NCBI GenBank assembly: GCA_016215465.1
Contig: JACRJT010000034.1
Location: forward strand, 1 to 64,000
DNA from: Nitrososphaerota archaeon
GTDB lineage: Archaea > Thermoproteota > Nitrososphaeria > Nitrososphaerales > Nitrosopumilaceae
Direction of reading: 5' to 3'
DNA length: 64,000 bases
The position numbers and the translations under genes are program-made. The notes beneath the pieces are model-generated. The model was not told the DNA's origin and did not search any database. It was given only the letters and a program-made list of their open reading frames with translations. Positions 1-7,534 of the stretch are shown here, piece by piece (positions within the stretch are counted from its first letter, which is position 1; each line of letters starts with the position of its first letter).

Positions 1-368
1 GCTATTGTGACTACGGTGTCTCCTAGGTCGTGGAATGTTGTTAATCTGAGTTCGATTTGTTCCAGTGCCATTCTTACGTTTCCTAGCATTTTTGAGACCT
101 TGCGGACTTCGGCTAGTTCGTTTGCTAAAACCTTGCTAGTGTGAACGTCGTGTTTTTGAGTCGCTGTAACGATTCTTTGGAACAGTTTGTCCTCTCTTTG
201 CTTTAGTTTAGTGACCATTCCGTCAAGTTTTGAGACTTGTCCAGTCAGGCTTTTGATGGCCATCTCAATTCTTGGTTTCAATGATCCTTTTGGCTTTAAG
301 ACGTCGTTGAACTTTTCAGACATGCTTGGTGTTGGCGGCTTTGACCATGAGTTTTGGAAGTTTGTCAT
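1..368 (-). CDS. cdvB: CdvB-like ESCRT-III (Snf7) protein, N-terminal part
   Basis: The reading frame opens with ATG at 368 and runs off the left edge, so about 122 N-terminal residues are visible. The first 35 residues are Pro/Ser-rich, followed by a highly charged helical region (SLTGQVSKLDGMVTKLKQRE, then EVRKVSKMLGNVRMALEQIE) typical of the helical hairpin of archaeal CdvB/Snf7 proteins. Known role of the family: polymerises at the membrane for cytokinesis and vesicle scission. Thaumarchaea usually carry several CdvB paralogues, and which one this is cannot be told. The C-terminal part, including any CdvC-interacting motif, lies outside the window. Family assignment is by sequence character, not by search. 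Confidence 0.8.
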   Translation of the reverse strand, partial: MTNFQNSWSKPPTPSMSEKFNDVLKPKGSLKPRIEMAIKSLTGQVSKLDGMVTKLKQREDKLFQRIVTATQKHDVHTSKVLANELAEVRKVSKMLGNVRMALEQIELRLTTFHDLGDTVVTI

Positions 369-476
369 GACCGTCTTTATACAGTTTATTGAAAATGAAA
401 AGTGTGAAATCTATTTTACTAAAAGATAGAATTAGCTAGGGGAGAATCTAAAGATAAAAAACAAAACGCGCCTAGT

Positions 477-575
477 TTATTGGGCTAGAATGCTCTGTGG
501 GTGTATTTTTTTGATGTGAACCCCAATTCCATGCGTGGAAGAGATGGCCTCACTACATAATGGACATTTAACCAT
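477..575 (-). CDS. 32-residue single C2H2 zinc-finger microprotein
   Basis: A 32-codon frame starts at ATG 575 and ends with TAA at 477-479. It contains C4-x2-C7-x12-H20-x4-H25, which is exactly the spacing of a classical C2H2 zinc finger, with almost nothing else. On the minus strand a TATA-like element (CTTAAATAGT) lies about 28-35 bases before the start, right for a leaderless archaeal transcript. It is probably a nucleic-acid or protein-binding microprotein; function unknown. The frame is short, so chance is possible, but the perfect ligand spacing and promoter argue for a real gene. A second C2H2 microprotein is encoded at 11325-11447. Confidence 0.6.
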   Translation of the reverse strand: MVKCPLCSEAISSTHGIGVHIKKIHPQSILAQ

Positions 576-984
576 TTTATTGATTGTCCCTCAAGTAGAT
601 ACTATTTAAGACTTACGTTTTTTGAAACTGTAAGCTGGTAAAACATCAGAATGTTTTTTGATCGGGAAATTGTTTGTGTTGGACTTTATTTTCAAAAATT
701 CAAACTACCTTTTGATTTTGTATTTTGTTAGATTTTCATTTGCGAGTTTCTTGGTCAAAGACAATTTTTGCTATCTTGATTTTTTTCTCCGCTGAAAAGT
801 TTTAAAAAATCTTTTGATTGATTTTTTGTTTTTTGCAAACCAATTGATGATGTTCAATTATGTGTTAATTTTTAGTCAAGGTTACTGCCAACCTGTATTT
901 CCACTCCACGAACAATATTACCAAAAAAGGCATTCATTATAGTTAAATCTTTTTATTTAGAATCAAAAAAATTGGTTTGAACTT
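576..984. other. AT-rich intergenic region with tfb promoter
   Basis: About 400 bases without a convincing gene. It holds the minus-strand promoter of the C2H2 microprotein at its left end and the plus-strand promoter of tfb at its right end (TTTTATTTAG at 951-960, 25-34 bases before the tfb ATG). The middle is T-rich and I see no RNA structure or repeat in it. Confidence 0.6.
951..960 (+). promoter_or_regulatory. TATA box of tfb
   Basis: TTTTATTTAG sits 25-34 bases upstream of the tfb ATG at 985, the usual distance for an archaeal box A giving a leaderless or very short-leader transcript. Upstream purines for a BRE are weak. Confidence 0.5.
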
Positions 985-1896
985 ATGACACAAACTTCAC
1001 GAAATAACGATAGATGTCCACGTTGCTCTAAAGGATCAATGTTAACAGATGGAAGTACAGGAGAAATGTTTTGCAATACGTGCGGATTTGTCGCAACCGA
1101 AAGAGTTGAGGAAGAAGGACCAGAATGGCGTTCATTTTCAAAAGAAGAAGGAGAGAACCGAACAAGGACTGGAACTCCGACTTCGTTGGCAATGCACGAC
1201 ATGGGTCTTGCAACCATAATCGGTCAGGCAGACAAGGACGCATCAGGGAAACCACTTACATCTTCGATGAAAAGCACGATTGAGAGACTCAGAACTTGGG
1301 ATAGCCGAAGCCAAGTACACGAACCAGTAGACAGGAACTTTAGACAGGCGTTCAGCGAGCTTGATAGGCTAAAAGACAAGCTAGCATTATCTGATGCCGT
1401 AATCGAAAAGACTGCATATATCTACAGAAAGGCGCTTGACAAAGGCCTTGTTAGAGGTCGCTCGATTCCAGGACTAGTTGCTGCAGCACTATATGCAGCA
1501 TGCAGAAATACAGAGACTCCAAGAACACTTACCGATGTAGCAAATGGAATCAACATCAAGCGAAAGGATGTAGCAAGATGTTACAGATTGCTCCTCAGGG
1601 AATTAGAACTGAAAATGCCAGTAGTAGACCCGATCAAGGGAGTTGCAAGAATTGCAAGCATTGCAGATCTAAGTGAGAAGACAAAAAGAAAGGCGCTTGA
1701 ATTCCTAAAGGAAGCTAGTCGTATCGAGGTATCTGCAGGAAAGGATCCAATGGGCCTTGCAGCAGCAGCACTTTACTTGGCTTGTGTGATGTTAGGAGAA
1801 AACAAGACCCAAAAAGACATTGCTCAAGCAGCAGGTGTAACAGAGGTAACAATCCGAAATAGGTACAAAGGTCTCAAAGAAGCACTAAAACTCTAA
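985..1896 (+). CDS. tfb: transcription initiation factor TFB
   Basis: 303 residues, full length for archaeal TFB. An N-terminal zinc ribbon uses C11, C14, C30 and C33. A B-finger/linker follows (residues about 45-105), then two cyclin-like repeats (about 110-200 and 205-300) with the repeated pattern GLAAAALYLAC and VAAALYAAC. TFB binds TBP and the BRE and recruits RNA polymerase. ATG at 985 is preceded by a TATA box at leaderless distance. Thaumarchaea often have several TFB copies; nothing here tells which promoters this one serves. Confidence 0.97.
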   Translation: MTQTSRNNDRCPRCSKGSMLTDGSTGEMFCNTCGFVATERVEEEGPEWRSFSKEEGENRTRTGTPTSLAMHDMGLATIIGQADKDASGKPLTSSMKSTIERLRTWDSRSQVHEPVDRNFRQAFSELDRLKDKLALSDAVIEKTAYIYRKALDKGLVRGRSIPGLVAAALYAACRNTETPRTLTDVANGINIKRKDVARCYRLLLRELELKMPVVDPIKGVARIASIADLSEKTKRKALEFLKEASRIEVSAGKDPMGLAAAALYLACVMLGENKTQKDIAQAAGVTEVTIRNRYKGLKEALKL

Positions 1897-1956
1897 TCTT
1901 TTTTTAATTGTTCTTGTTTTAAAATCTTAATATCAATTGATTCCTATTTTTTACTT

Positions 1957-2394
1957 GTGGGAAAGAAACTAACAATTGGAGTTATGATTGCAATCACAAT
2001 AGCTGCTGCAGTTGCGATCGGCTCATCATCGTTTTCTGGAACAAAAAACCAACACGAGGAAATTTATCATGTAATGCTTGCAGATCCCAAATTATATCAC
2101 GACGGAGTATTTTCTGATACCTTTATTATCAAAAAGGGAACGTACCAATTTAGATTTGTCCCAAACGGCGATAGTCCCGAAGTCCTGACAATCATGCTTA
2201 AAGGAAACTCATTTTCGTTTTCTGAAGACTTTATGCTGGAGGGAACGCCGCATGATACTGGAATTTCGAAATACTACACATGGAAATATAACGGACAAGA
2301 CACAATCAACGTTCCAGAGGACCAAGAACTACAAATCAGTGTCAACCCACAGGGAAATATTTTGGGGCCGGTTTCTGTTTATCTGATTAAATAG
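1957..2394 (+). CDS. small membrane-anchored or secreted protein, unknown
   Basis: 145 residues with a GTG start at 1957. Residues about 6-26 form a hydrophobic signal or anchor segment after two lysines; the rest is beta-rich and lacks cysteines, looking like a small extracytoplasmic beta-sandwich domain. The TATA-like stretch AATCTTAATATC lies about 25 bases upstream. I do not recognise a family. Its stop codon directly abuts the structured-RNA candidate at 2396-2494. Confidence 0.75.
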   Translation: MGKKLTIGVMIAITIAAAVAIGSSSFSGTKNQHEEIYHVMLADPKLYHDGVFSDTFIIKKGTYQFRFVPNGDSPEVLTIMLKGNSFSFSEDFMLEGTPHDTGISKYYTWKYNGQDTINVPEDQELQISVNPQGNILGPVSVYLIK

Positions 2395-2395
2395 G

Positions 2396-2494
2396 CTGGC
2401 GTGGCCCCAAACGCAGAACTTGAGAGATTCCCTCTCACTTACATAACGCAAATGCGTTAATGGTTGCCTAATTGTTCTGCTGGACCACGCGTCC
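2396..2494. ncRNA. candidate structured RNA (branched fold), unknown family
   Basis: Four GC-containing stems nest without conflict: 2399-2404 with 2485-2490 (6 bp), 2413-2419 with 2474-2480 (7 bp), and inside them two hairpins, 2421-2426 with 2432-2437 and 2444-2449 with 2454-2459 (each 6 bp with a 4-5 nt loop). This is a compact multibranch fold in an otherwise AT-rich gap. A further hairpin follows near 2501-2522. It has no tRNA T-loop, no RNase P core and no clear C/D or ACA boxes. It could be a stable ncRNA, a 3' UTR element of the upstream gene or a leader of the SDR gene. Strand is not determined. Confidence 0.4.
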
Positions 2495-2653
2495 TTCAGT
2501 CGATAGGAATTATGTCCTTTCGCATTGTTTTGTATAGGAATTTATCTTATTTAAGATTTAGTATGAATTTTTACATAAAAGATCTGCTTATAATCAAATT
2601 ATTTTGGCTAGGCATTTGAAAAGCAATAATAGCAAATCCTGCAAAATCAAGTC

Positions 2654-3397
2654 ATGAGTCTTTCTGGAAAGGTTGCTCTGATAACAGGTGGAAGTAGAGG
2701 AATTGGAAAATCGATTGCTACACTTTTTCTAAAAGAGGGCGCAAAGGTAGCAATAACTGGCAAGGACACAGACAGACTTGAACAAGTAAGAAAAGAGATC
2801 GTAGATGTTTTGACAATACCTGCCGATATACGAAATGAAAAAATGGTACAATCTGCAGTAGAGAAAACAGTAGAAAAATTTGGCAGACTAGACATCCTAG
2901 TAAACAATGCCGGAATCTTTCCACAAGTTAAGCTACTCCATCAAATCAGGGAATCAGAATGGAACGAGGTAATTGACGTAAACTTGACAGGACAATTTCG
3001 TTTTACAAAAGCAGCAATTCCGTATTTACAAAAAAACGGTGGAAGCATAATCAATATTGCATCAAATGCAGGGCTAAAGGCTTTTGATAACTTTCATGCA
3101 GACGCATATACGGCATCAAAGGGAGCACTTGTTTTGCTGACAAAGTCTTGGGCACTAGAATATGCCAAAGACAAGATCAGGGTAAATTGCATTTGCCCCG
3201 GCGTTGTCGATACGGATATGACAAAAGAATTCCTTATCACGCAAGCACAAAGGGAAATGCTTGATTTGGAATATCCAATTGGAAGAATTGGCAACGTAGA
3301 AGACATTGCAAGATCCGCCCTGTATTTTGCCTCCGATGATTCAGGATGGGTCACAGGTTCTGTTTTGGCAATAGATGGCGGCGAATCAGCAAAATAA
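2654..3397 (+). CDS. short-chain dehydrogenase/reductase, FabG-like
   Basis: 247 residues of the classical SDR fold. TGGSRGIG at residues 11-18 binds the dinucleotide, NNAG lies near residue 88, and the catalytic Ser and Y-x-x-x-K (YTASK) near 150-156 are present. The C-terminal IDGG is also typical. Such enzymes reduce or oxidise a carbonyl or hydroxyl group with NAD(P)H; the closest general type is 3-oxoacyl carrier reductase, but the substrate cannot be inferred. The TATA-like TCTTATTTAAG lies well upstream, about 100 bases before the ATG. Confidence 0.9.
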   Translation: MSLSGKVALITGGSRGIGKSIATLFLKEGAKVAITGKDTDRLEQVRKEIVDVLTIPADIRNEKMVQSAVEKTVEKFGRLDILVNNAGIFPQVKLLHQIRESEWNEVIDVNLTGQFRFTKAAIPYLQKNGGSIINIASNAGLKAFDNFHADAYTASKGALVLLTKSWALEYAKDKIRVNCICPGVVDTDMTKEFLITQAQREMLDLEYPIGRIGNVEDIARSALYFASDDSGWVTGSVLAIDGGESAK

Positions 3398-3450
3398 TCT
3401 ACCTCATAGATTCAAGCCAAATCAATTTAATATCGATATTTTAAGGAAAC

Positions 3451-3663
3451 TTGTTGAGTCCGCAAAAGAAAAGAAGGGTCAAGATTGTCATATTACTTGC
3501 TATGATCTGGTTTGTGATTTCCCTTCCTTTACCATGGCTTTACCAAACACCTGAAGAGGCAAGACCGCAAATGTACATCCTACTTCAGATAATAGGCATC
3601 ATTTCAATTCCGTTCGTAGTACTTGGAATTGCTTGGACGCTAAAGCCGGAACTAACTACATAA
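3451..3663 (+). CDS. small two-helix membrane protein, unknown
   Basis: 70 residues with TTG starts at 3451 or 3454. After a basic N-terminus (PQKKRRVK) come two membrane segments at about 9-28 and 43-63. AATTTAATATC lies 20-28 bases upstream, fitting a leaderless transcript. It is followed within 5 bases by the inositol-phosphatase-like gene, so the two probably share a transcript. No family recognised. Confidence 0.65.
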   Translation: MLSPQKKRRVKIVILLAMIWFVISLPLPWLYQTPEEARPQMYILLQIIGIISIPFVVLGIAWTLKPELTT

Positions 3664-3667
3664 CAAA

Positions 3668-4486
3668 TTGTCAATCAAACCACCATTTACAAATCCGCTA
3701 AACGAGACTGCACTTGCTATTGATGCTGCAATGCGGGCAAATAAGGTAGTAATGGAAATTTATGTGCAGGATTTTGCAATAGAGCGCAAAGACGACGACT
3801 CTCCAATAACAAAGGCAGATTTGCAAAGCAACCAAGTCATAAAAGAAATTCTCTCAAGTTCTGGCTTGCCAATTTTATCTGAGGAAGATGAGGATGACAA
3901 ATCAAGAGTAAAACATGAGAAAATTTGGGTTGTTGATCCGTTGGATGGCACAAGCGATTTTGTAAACAAGACTGGGGAATTTACAATCATGATTGCCCTA
4001 GTAGAAAAGAAAAAACCCATCCTTGGAATAATCTCAAGGCCGACTACAAACATGTTGTTTTTGGCGCAAAGAGGAAGTGGGGCATTTGTTTTTGAGAAAG
4101 AGTCTTGGAAAAAATTGATTGTGAGTAAAACTAGTGAATTGAAAAAATGTAATGCTGTTGGGAGTAGGTTTCATTTAACAGAGGCAGAAAAGGAATTTTT
4201 CAAAAGTCTCGGGGTTGAGAGTTTTGCAAGTAGGGGTAGTTCACTAAAGGTTGCGGAAATTTGTATGGGTATGGCAGACATTTACCTCACAACCTCAAAC
4301 AAGATAAAACAGTGGGATACTTGTGCATCTTATTGTCTGGTTACTGAATCTGGAGGAAAAATGACTGATATGTGTGGGAACGATATTCTGTACAATACTG
4401 AGAGATTAAACCATGAGAACGGCTTACTTGTGACAAACGGCCTTGTGCATGATCAGATAATCAAAAAATACCAGTCACTTGACTAG
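3668..4486 (+). CDS. inositol monophosphatase family phosphatase (CysQ/PAP-phosphatase type)
   Basis: 272 residues, TTG start at 3668. Metal-site motifs of the IMPase superfamily are clear: EED near residue 72, DPLDGT at 90-95 and the QWD motif near 218. Family members hydrolyse inositol phosphates, fructose-1,6-bisphosphate or 3'-phosphoadenosine 5'-phosphate. The 3' end overlaps by 12 bases a convergent APS-kinase gene, which makes PAP phosphatase (CysQ-like) the attractive guess, but this is inference from the neighbour only. Confidence 0.85.
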   Translation: MSIKPPFTNPLNETALAIDAAMRANKVVMEIYVQDFAIERKDDDSPITKADLQSNQVIKEILSSSGLPILSEEDEDDKSRVKHEKIWVVDPLDGTSDFVNKTGEFTIMIALVEKKKPILGIISRPTTNMLFLAQRGSGAFVFEKESWKKLIVSKTSELKKCNAVGSRFHLTEAEKEFFKSLGVESFASRGSSLKVAEICMGMADIYLTTSNKIKQWDTCASYCLVTESGGKMTDMCGNDILYNTERLNHENGLLVTNGLVHDQIIKKYQSLD

Positions 4487-4990
4487 GTTTTTTGATTTTA
4501 AGAAATTTAACAGATTTTGAACGCTTTGCTCTAGTGTTTCTTTTTCTGTGTCAAGTACAAAGTCCGGATTTGGTGGGGCTTCGTATGGATCGCTTATACC
4601 AGTAAAGTTCTTGATTTCGTTGGCTCGTGCCTTTTTGTACATTCCCTTGACATCACGAGTTTCACACTCTTGTAGTGAGCATTTTACGTATACTTCAAAG
4701 AATCGTGTGTCGTCTCCGACTATTTTTCTTGCGTCCTCTCTGTTTTCAATAAATGGACTAACCAGAGAAACTCCACATGGGACATTGTGCTTTAGGAGCA
4801 GTTTGGCTAGGTGTGCAACTTTTTTGTTGTGCTCGACTCGCCCTTCTTTGGAGAAGTCCTTTGGCGATAGCCATTCTCGCAATTCATCGCCATCCAATAT
4901 GGCAAGGTTTGGGACGTGCTTTTGCATTGTCCTAATTATTGTAGTCTTGCCAGAACACGGAAGACCAGTCATCCATACCACAAATGTCAT
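4475..4990 (-). CDS. cysC: adenylylsulfate (APS) kinase
   Basis: 171 residues. The Walker A motif GLPCSGKTT is at residues 9-17, followed by LDGDELR, typical of APS kinase, which binds APS and phosphorylates its 3' hydroxyl to make PAPS. Length agrees with bacterial CysC. It converges on and overlaps the IMPase-like phosphatase gene, giving a possible PAPS synthesis/PAP removal pair. Related small kinases could use other substrates, so the exact substrate is probable rather than certain. Confidence 0.85.
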   Translation of the reverse strand: MTFVVWMTGLPCSGKTTIIRTMQKHVPNLAILDGDELREWLSPKDFSKEGRVEHNKKVAHLAKLLLKHNVPCGVSLVSPFIENREDARKIVGDDTRFFEVYVKCSLQECETRDVKGMYKKARANEIKNFTGISDPYEAPPNPDFVLDTEKETLEQSVQNLLNFLKSKNLVK

Positions 4991-5034
4991 TTCATTTTAA
5001 CTCAAAATTATAGTTCTTAAAGACTTTACGAAAA

Positions 5035-5577
5035 TTATACCGAAGTAAACCATTCTTGTTTTTCCAGATACTCGATCTCCTTCATTACCGTTTCAATCTT
5101 TGTTGATACGGCCATTACCGACTGAAACTGTTCATACATTGCCTGCTCTTCCTCCTTCGAAAGAACCTCAGGTGCTCTTTTGAAAAACTCGTCCTCCTTT
5201 GAGAGATGGTCATTTAGGTAAATGGCGTAGGTTCGCAGAAATCTTGCAACTGGTTCTTGTGCATCTTCGCCATTTTTCCATCTTTGTACGTGTTTTGCAA
5301 TGTTTTTTGCGATTCTTCTGCTAAATTCATGCTCTATTGTGAATTTTCTAATTTCTTCTTTTAGTGTGCCATAACTAGCAACGCATGCAAAATACGAGTC
5401 CTCCTCTCTGGAATAATGAATTGCATCCAAAAACTCGGAAATTACAAAGGTGATTTTTTCTAAATCAGAAATTGGAATTGGCTTTTCTGCGTACAAGTCC
5501 TTATGGCATTTTATGATGATTTTTTCTAGGCGTCTTATTTTGAGGTGATCTTGTCGAAGGGCTTCAGTTGCGCTCAT
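5035..5577 (-). CDS. hemerythrin-like HHE domain protein
   Basis: 180 residues, largely helical. Conserved His/Glu positions of the HHE cation-binding bundle are visible: HLKI near residue 11, HYSREED near 76, HEF near 103, and NDHLSKEDEFF near 138. Such proteins bind a di-iron centre and are used in O2, NO or redox sensing and iron handling. It lacks a membrane segment and a fused signalling domain, so it acts in the cytoplasm. The next gene upstream is a Cys-rich microprotein. Confidence 0.85.
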   Translation of the reverse strand: MSATEALRQDHLKIRRLEKIIIKCHKDLYAEKPIPISDLEKITFVISEFLDAIHYSREEDSYFACVASYGTLKEEIRKFTIEHEFSRRIAKNIAKHVQRWKNGEDAQEPVARFLRTYAIYLNDHLSKEDEFFKRAPEVLSKEEEQAMYEQFQSVMAVSTKIETVMKEIEYLEKQEWFTSV

Positions 5578-5609
5578 TTGGTATGTGTGTGATTTTCCGG
5601 ATTATAAGT

Positions 5610-5705
5610 TCAAGGTGAGCAAACTTTACAGTCACATTTCATCATGCCAGCCTTTTCCATACAATTATCATGTTTTTCTTCAAAGCATTTGAGGCAAATT
5701 ACCAT
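5610..5705 (-). CDS. 31-residue Cys-rich microprotein
   Basis: ATG at 5705, TGA at 5610-5612. The 31 residues hold C4-x2-C7, H12, C15, C24-x-C26 and C29, that is six cysteines and one histidine, a strong metal-binding pattern with little room for a hydrophobic core. Function unknown. It lies 32 bases upstream of the hemerythrin-like gene on the same strand and might be cotranscribed with it. Short length leaves some doubt. Confidence 0.55.
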   Translation of the reverse strand: MVICLKCFEEKHDNCMEKAGMMKCDCKVCSP

Positions 5706-5742
5706 GAATACAATAAAATCGCATTACTATTATCGGTTTGTT

Positions 5743-6390
5743 CTAGAGGACAGAGTTTGAGTTTGCACCATCAAAGTTTATTGTAACACCAGATAGATAC
5801 TTGATTTTGTTTTCAACTATGCATTTGACAAAATTTCCAATTTCTGCAGGCTCTCCTAATCTTTTCATTGGGAGTGATTCTGCATATTTGTTAATATCTA
5901 CAGATAATTCTTTTGCTCTGTCTGTGTTGATTGGTCCTGGTGCAATGTTTACACAGTTGATGTTTTTTGATGCAAGTTCCTTGCTCAGTATTTTGAAAAC
6001 CGCAGTAAATGCAAGCCTGTATACACTTGAGATTATCAATCTCGGATTTGGTTCCTTGATAACGCTAGACGTTATGACAAAAATGTAGCCTCCATCTCTT
6101 ACCTTTAGTTTTTGCAGCAACAGACAGAATCCCAAGAATAGCTGGTTGTGGTATTTTTGCCAGTCCTTTTCAGTTACATCGTAAAATTGTTTTGGTACAG
6201 GGCCACCCGTATTCAAAACCAAAATGTCCGTTTCCTTATGTTTTTTGATGAAATTTTTGACACTGCTCAAATCTGATGTGTCAATATCTTTTCGTGATGC
6301 AGCAAATACATCGCATCCAATAGAAGATAATGATTCTGCAATTGCCTTACCTATCCCCCTTGTGCCGCCAAGAACTATTGCCTTCATCAC
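5743..6390 (-). CDS. SDR-family protein with altered YxxxK site
   Basis: 215 residues; start at ATG 6390 or the adjacent ATG 6387. The dinucleotide motif GGTRGIG (about residues 8-14) and a Rossmann pattern are clear. At the usual Y-x-x-x-K active site the sequence reads VYRLAFTA: the tyrosine is there but the lysine is replaced by Phe. Some divergent SDR reductases also lack this lysine, so it may be active with a changed mechanism or be a binding protein. C-terminal NFDG resembles other SDRs. Confidence 0.82.
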   Translation of the reverse strand: MMKAIVLGGTRGIGKAIAESLSSIGCDVFAASRKDIDTSDLSSVKNFIKKHKETDILVLNTGGPVPKQFYDVTEKDWQKYHNQLFLGFCLLLQKLKVRDGGYIFVITSSVIKEPNPRLIISSVYRLAFTAVFKILSKELASKNINCVNIAPGPINTDRAKELSVDINKYAESLPMKRLGEPAEIGNFVKCIVENKIKYLSGVTINFDGANSNSVL

Positions 6391-6426
6391 ACACTGGTAT
6401 TATCGCAATTCATTTTAATTTACTGC

Positions 6427-7254
6427 TCATTCTAGGCTGAAGAGGATTATTTTTTTTGGATCATGCTGGATTAGGCCAAAATGTGGCTTTGCAAAGCCGC
6501 CACTATGGTGTCCTTGCGGGCCTCCAAGTCCAACCCGGAACAAATAGTTGCTATTTTTGTTAATTTCAAATTCGCGTTTTTGCATAACAAACGATTCGAT
6601 TTTTTCTGTTGCAGGTTGAAATGGCCAGATGTTTGTAATTTCATTTTTGGTTTGCCGTATGGCTGCTTCTATATGCTGGTGGCCGCACAGTATAATAAAA
6701 TTCTCAAGTTTGGTTTTTCCCTCCTCAAATGCGGAAGATGCCTTGTAATGATATCCATAATAACTGTAAAACTCGTTATTTTCCTCAGATAGTCTTTGCC
6801 ATGTTTTTTGATATAGCCACGGATCATCTCCTTTTTTGGTTATTTTTTGTGGGTCTAATGGTCCGCCATGGACGCAGAGAAGTTTGTTTTTTGCATCTAT
6901 TATTTGCTGTTCCCCAAATGTTTCATCTTTATTTTGGTGAAAAAATTCAAGGTCTTGTTCAGATAATAATTCATGAGCCCTTGTGCTTGCAAATGAGCTA
7001 CCGCTGATTGATTTTTTGTACAACACACTTTCATCGTGATTTCCCATCACGGATATGATTGGATAAGTTTTTGAAAGCTCTTGCATTTTTTGCAGGACCT
7101 CTTTTGGGTTGGCTCCCCTCTCCAAGAGATCGCCTAGATTAATTATTCTTGAGATTTTGCCATATTTTTCTTCAAATTTGGGGGAAAGTGTAATTTTCAG
7201 AATTGTCTCAAGTCCGTCTATATCTGCATGAATGTCAGAAAACACTAAATCCAT
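6427..7254 (-). CDS. calcineurin-like metallophosphoesterase
   Basis: 275 residues. All five metal motifs are present: DIH (7-9), GDLLERG (about 42), GNHDE (about 73), the HGG motif near 129 and GHQH near 192. This is the Ser/Thr phosphatase/diadenosine tetraphosphatase-like group; it could act on phosphoproteins or nucleotides. A TATA-like TATATAATAAATT lies about 25-37 bases before the start. The mobile element inserted just upstream of this promoter (its target duplication is 7293-7300), leaving the gene intact. Confidence 0.9.
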   Translation of the reverse strand: MDLVFSDIHADIDGLETILKITLSPKFEEKYGKISRIINLGDLLERGANPKEVLQKMQELSKTYPIISVMGNHDESVLYKKSISGSSFASTRAHELLSEQDLEFFHQNKDETFGEQQIIDAKNKLLCVHGGPLDPQKITKKGDDPWLYQKTWQRLSEENNEFYSYYGYHYKASSAFEEGKTKLENFIILCGHQHIEAAIRQTKNEITNIWPFQPATEKIESFVMQKREFEINKNSNYLFRVGLGGPQGHHSGGFAKPHFGLIQHDPKKIILFSLE

Positions 7255-7291
7255 TTTCGATAAACTATTTTGAATTTATTATATAATGTAA

Positions 7292-7534
7292 TCATTTGTT
7301 GGTTCTGTCAAGTCTTCGTCGGTATTTCTCCCTGTCAAATTCCGTCGGGCGAACCTGATCCCACTTTAATGGATACCATGAATAGCCGTCAAATGCCCTG
7401 AAAATATCGCCCTCAACTTTGTGTTGTTTTAGTCCCCTGCATTCATGCAAGTCTTTTTCTTCGGCTATGGCAAATCTGCCACAATTCAGGCAACGAAATA
7501 TGTCATTTCCTAGCCATGCTTTAAGAGATTTCAA
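7292..7534 (-). CDS. 80-residue zinc-binding protein of the transposon
   Basis: TTG start at 7534 overlaps the TGA of the upstream gene (TTGA), suggesting translational coupling in a three-gene operon. Residues C16-x2-C19 followed by H30-x-C32 look like a zinc knuckle. The C-terminal segment (PTEFDREKYRRRLDRT) lies within the terminal inverted repeat, and the stop codon is completed by the host target duplication, so the gene runs to the very end of the element. No family recognised. Confidence 0.7.
   Translation of the reverse strand: MKSLKAWLGNDIFRCLNCGRFAIAEEKDLHECRGLKQHKVEGDIFRAFDGYSWYPLKWDQVRPTEFDREKYRRRLDRTNK
7293..7300. repeat. left 8-bp target-site duplication
   Basis: CATTTGTT directly precedes the left terminal inverted repeat and recurs in the same orientation at 10723-10730, directly after the right one. 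An 8-bp duplication is the size known for IS6-family transposition. Confidence 0.85.
7301..7349 (+). repeat. left terminal inverted repeat, 49 bp
   Basis: Identical to the reverse complement of 10674-10722 over all 49 bases and ending sharply at both sides. It also encodes, on the minus strand, the last 16 or so residues of the 80-residue zinc protein. Confidence 0.9.

Noticed and set aside
2396-2494. Structured element as a tRNA or box C/D RNA
   Set aside because: There is no T-loop motif, no 7-bp acceptor stem with discriminator and no paired C (RTGATGA) and D (CTGA) boxes, so only an unnamed structured RNA is reported.
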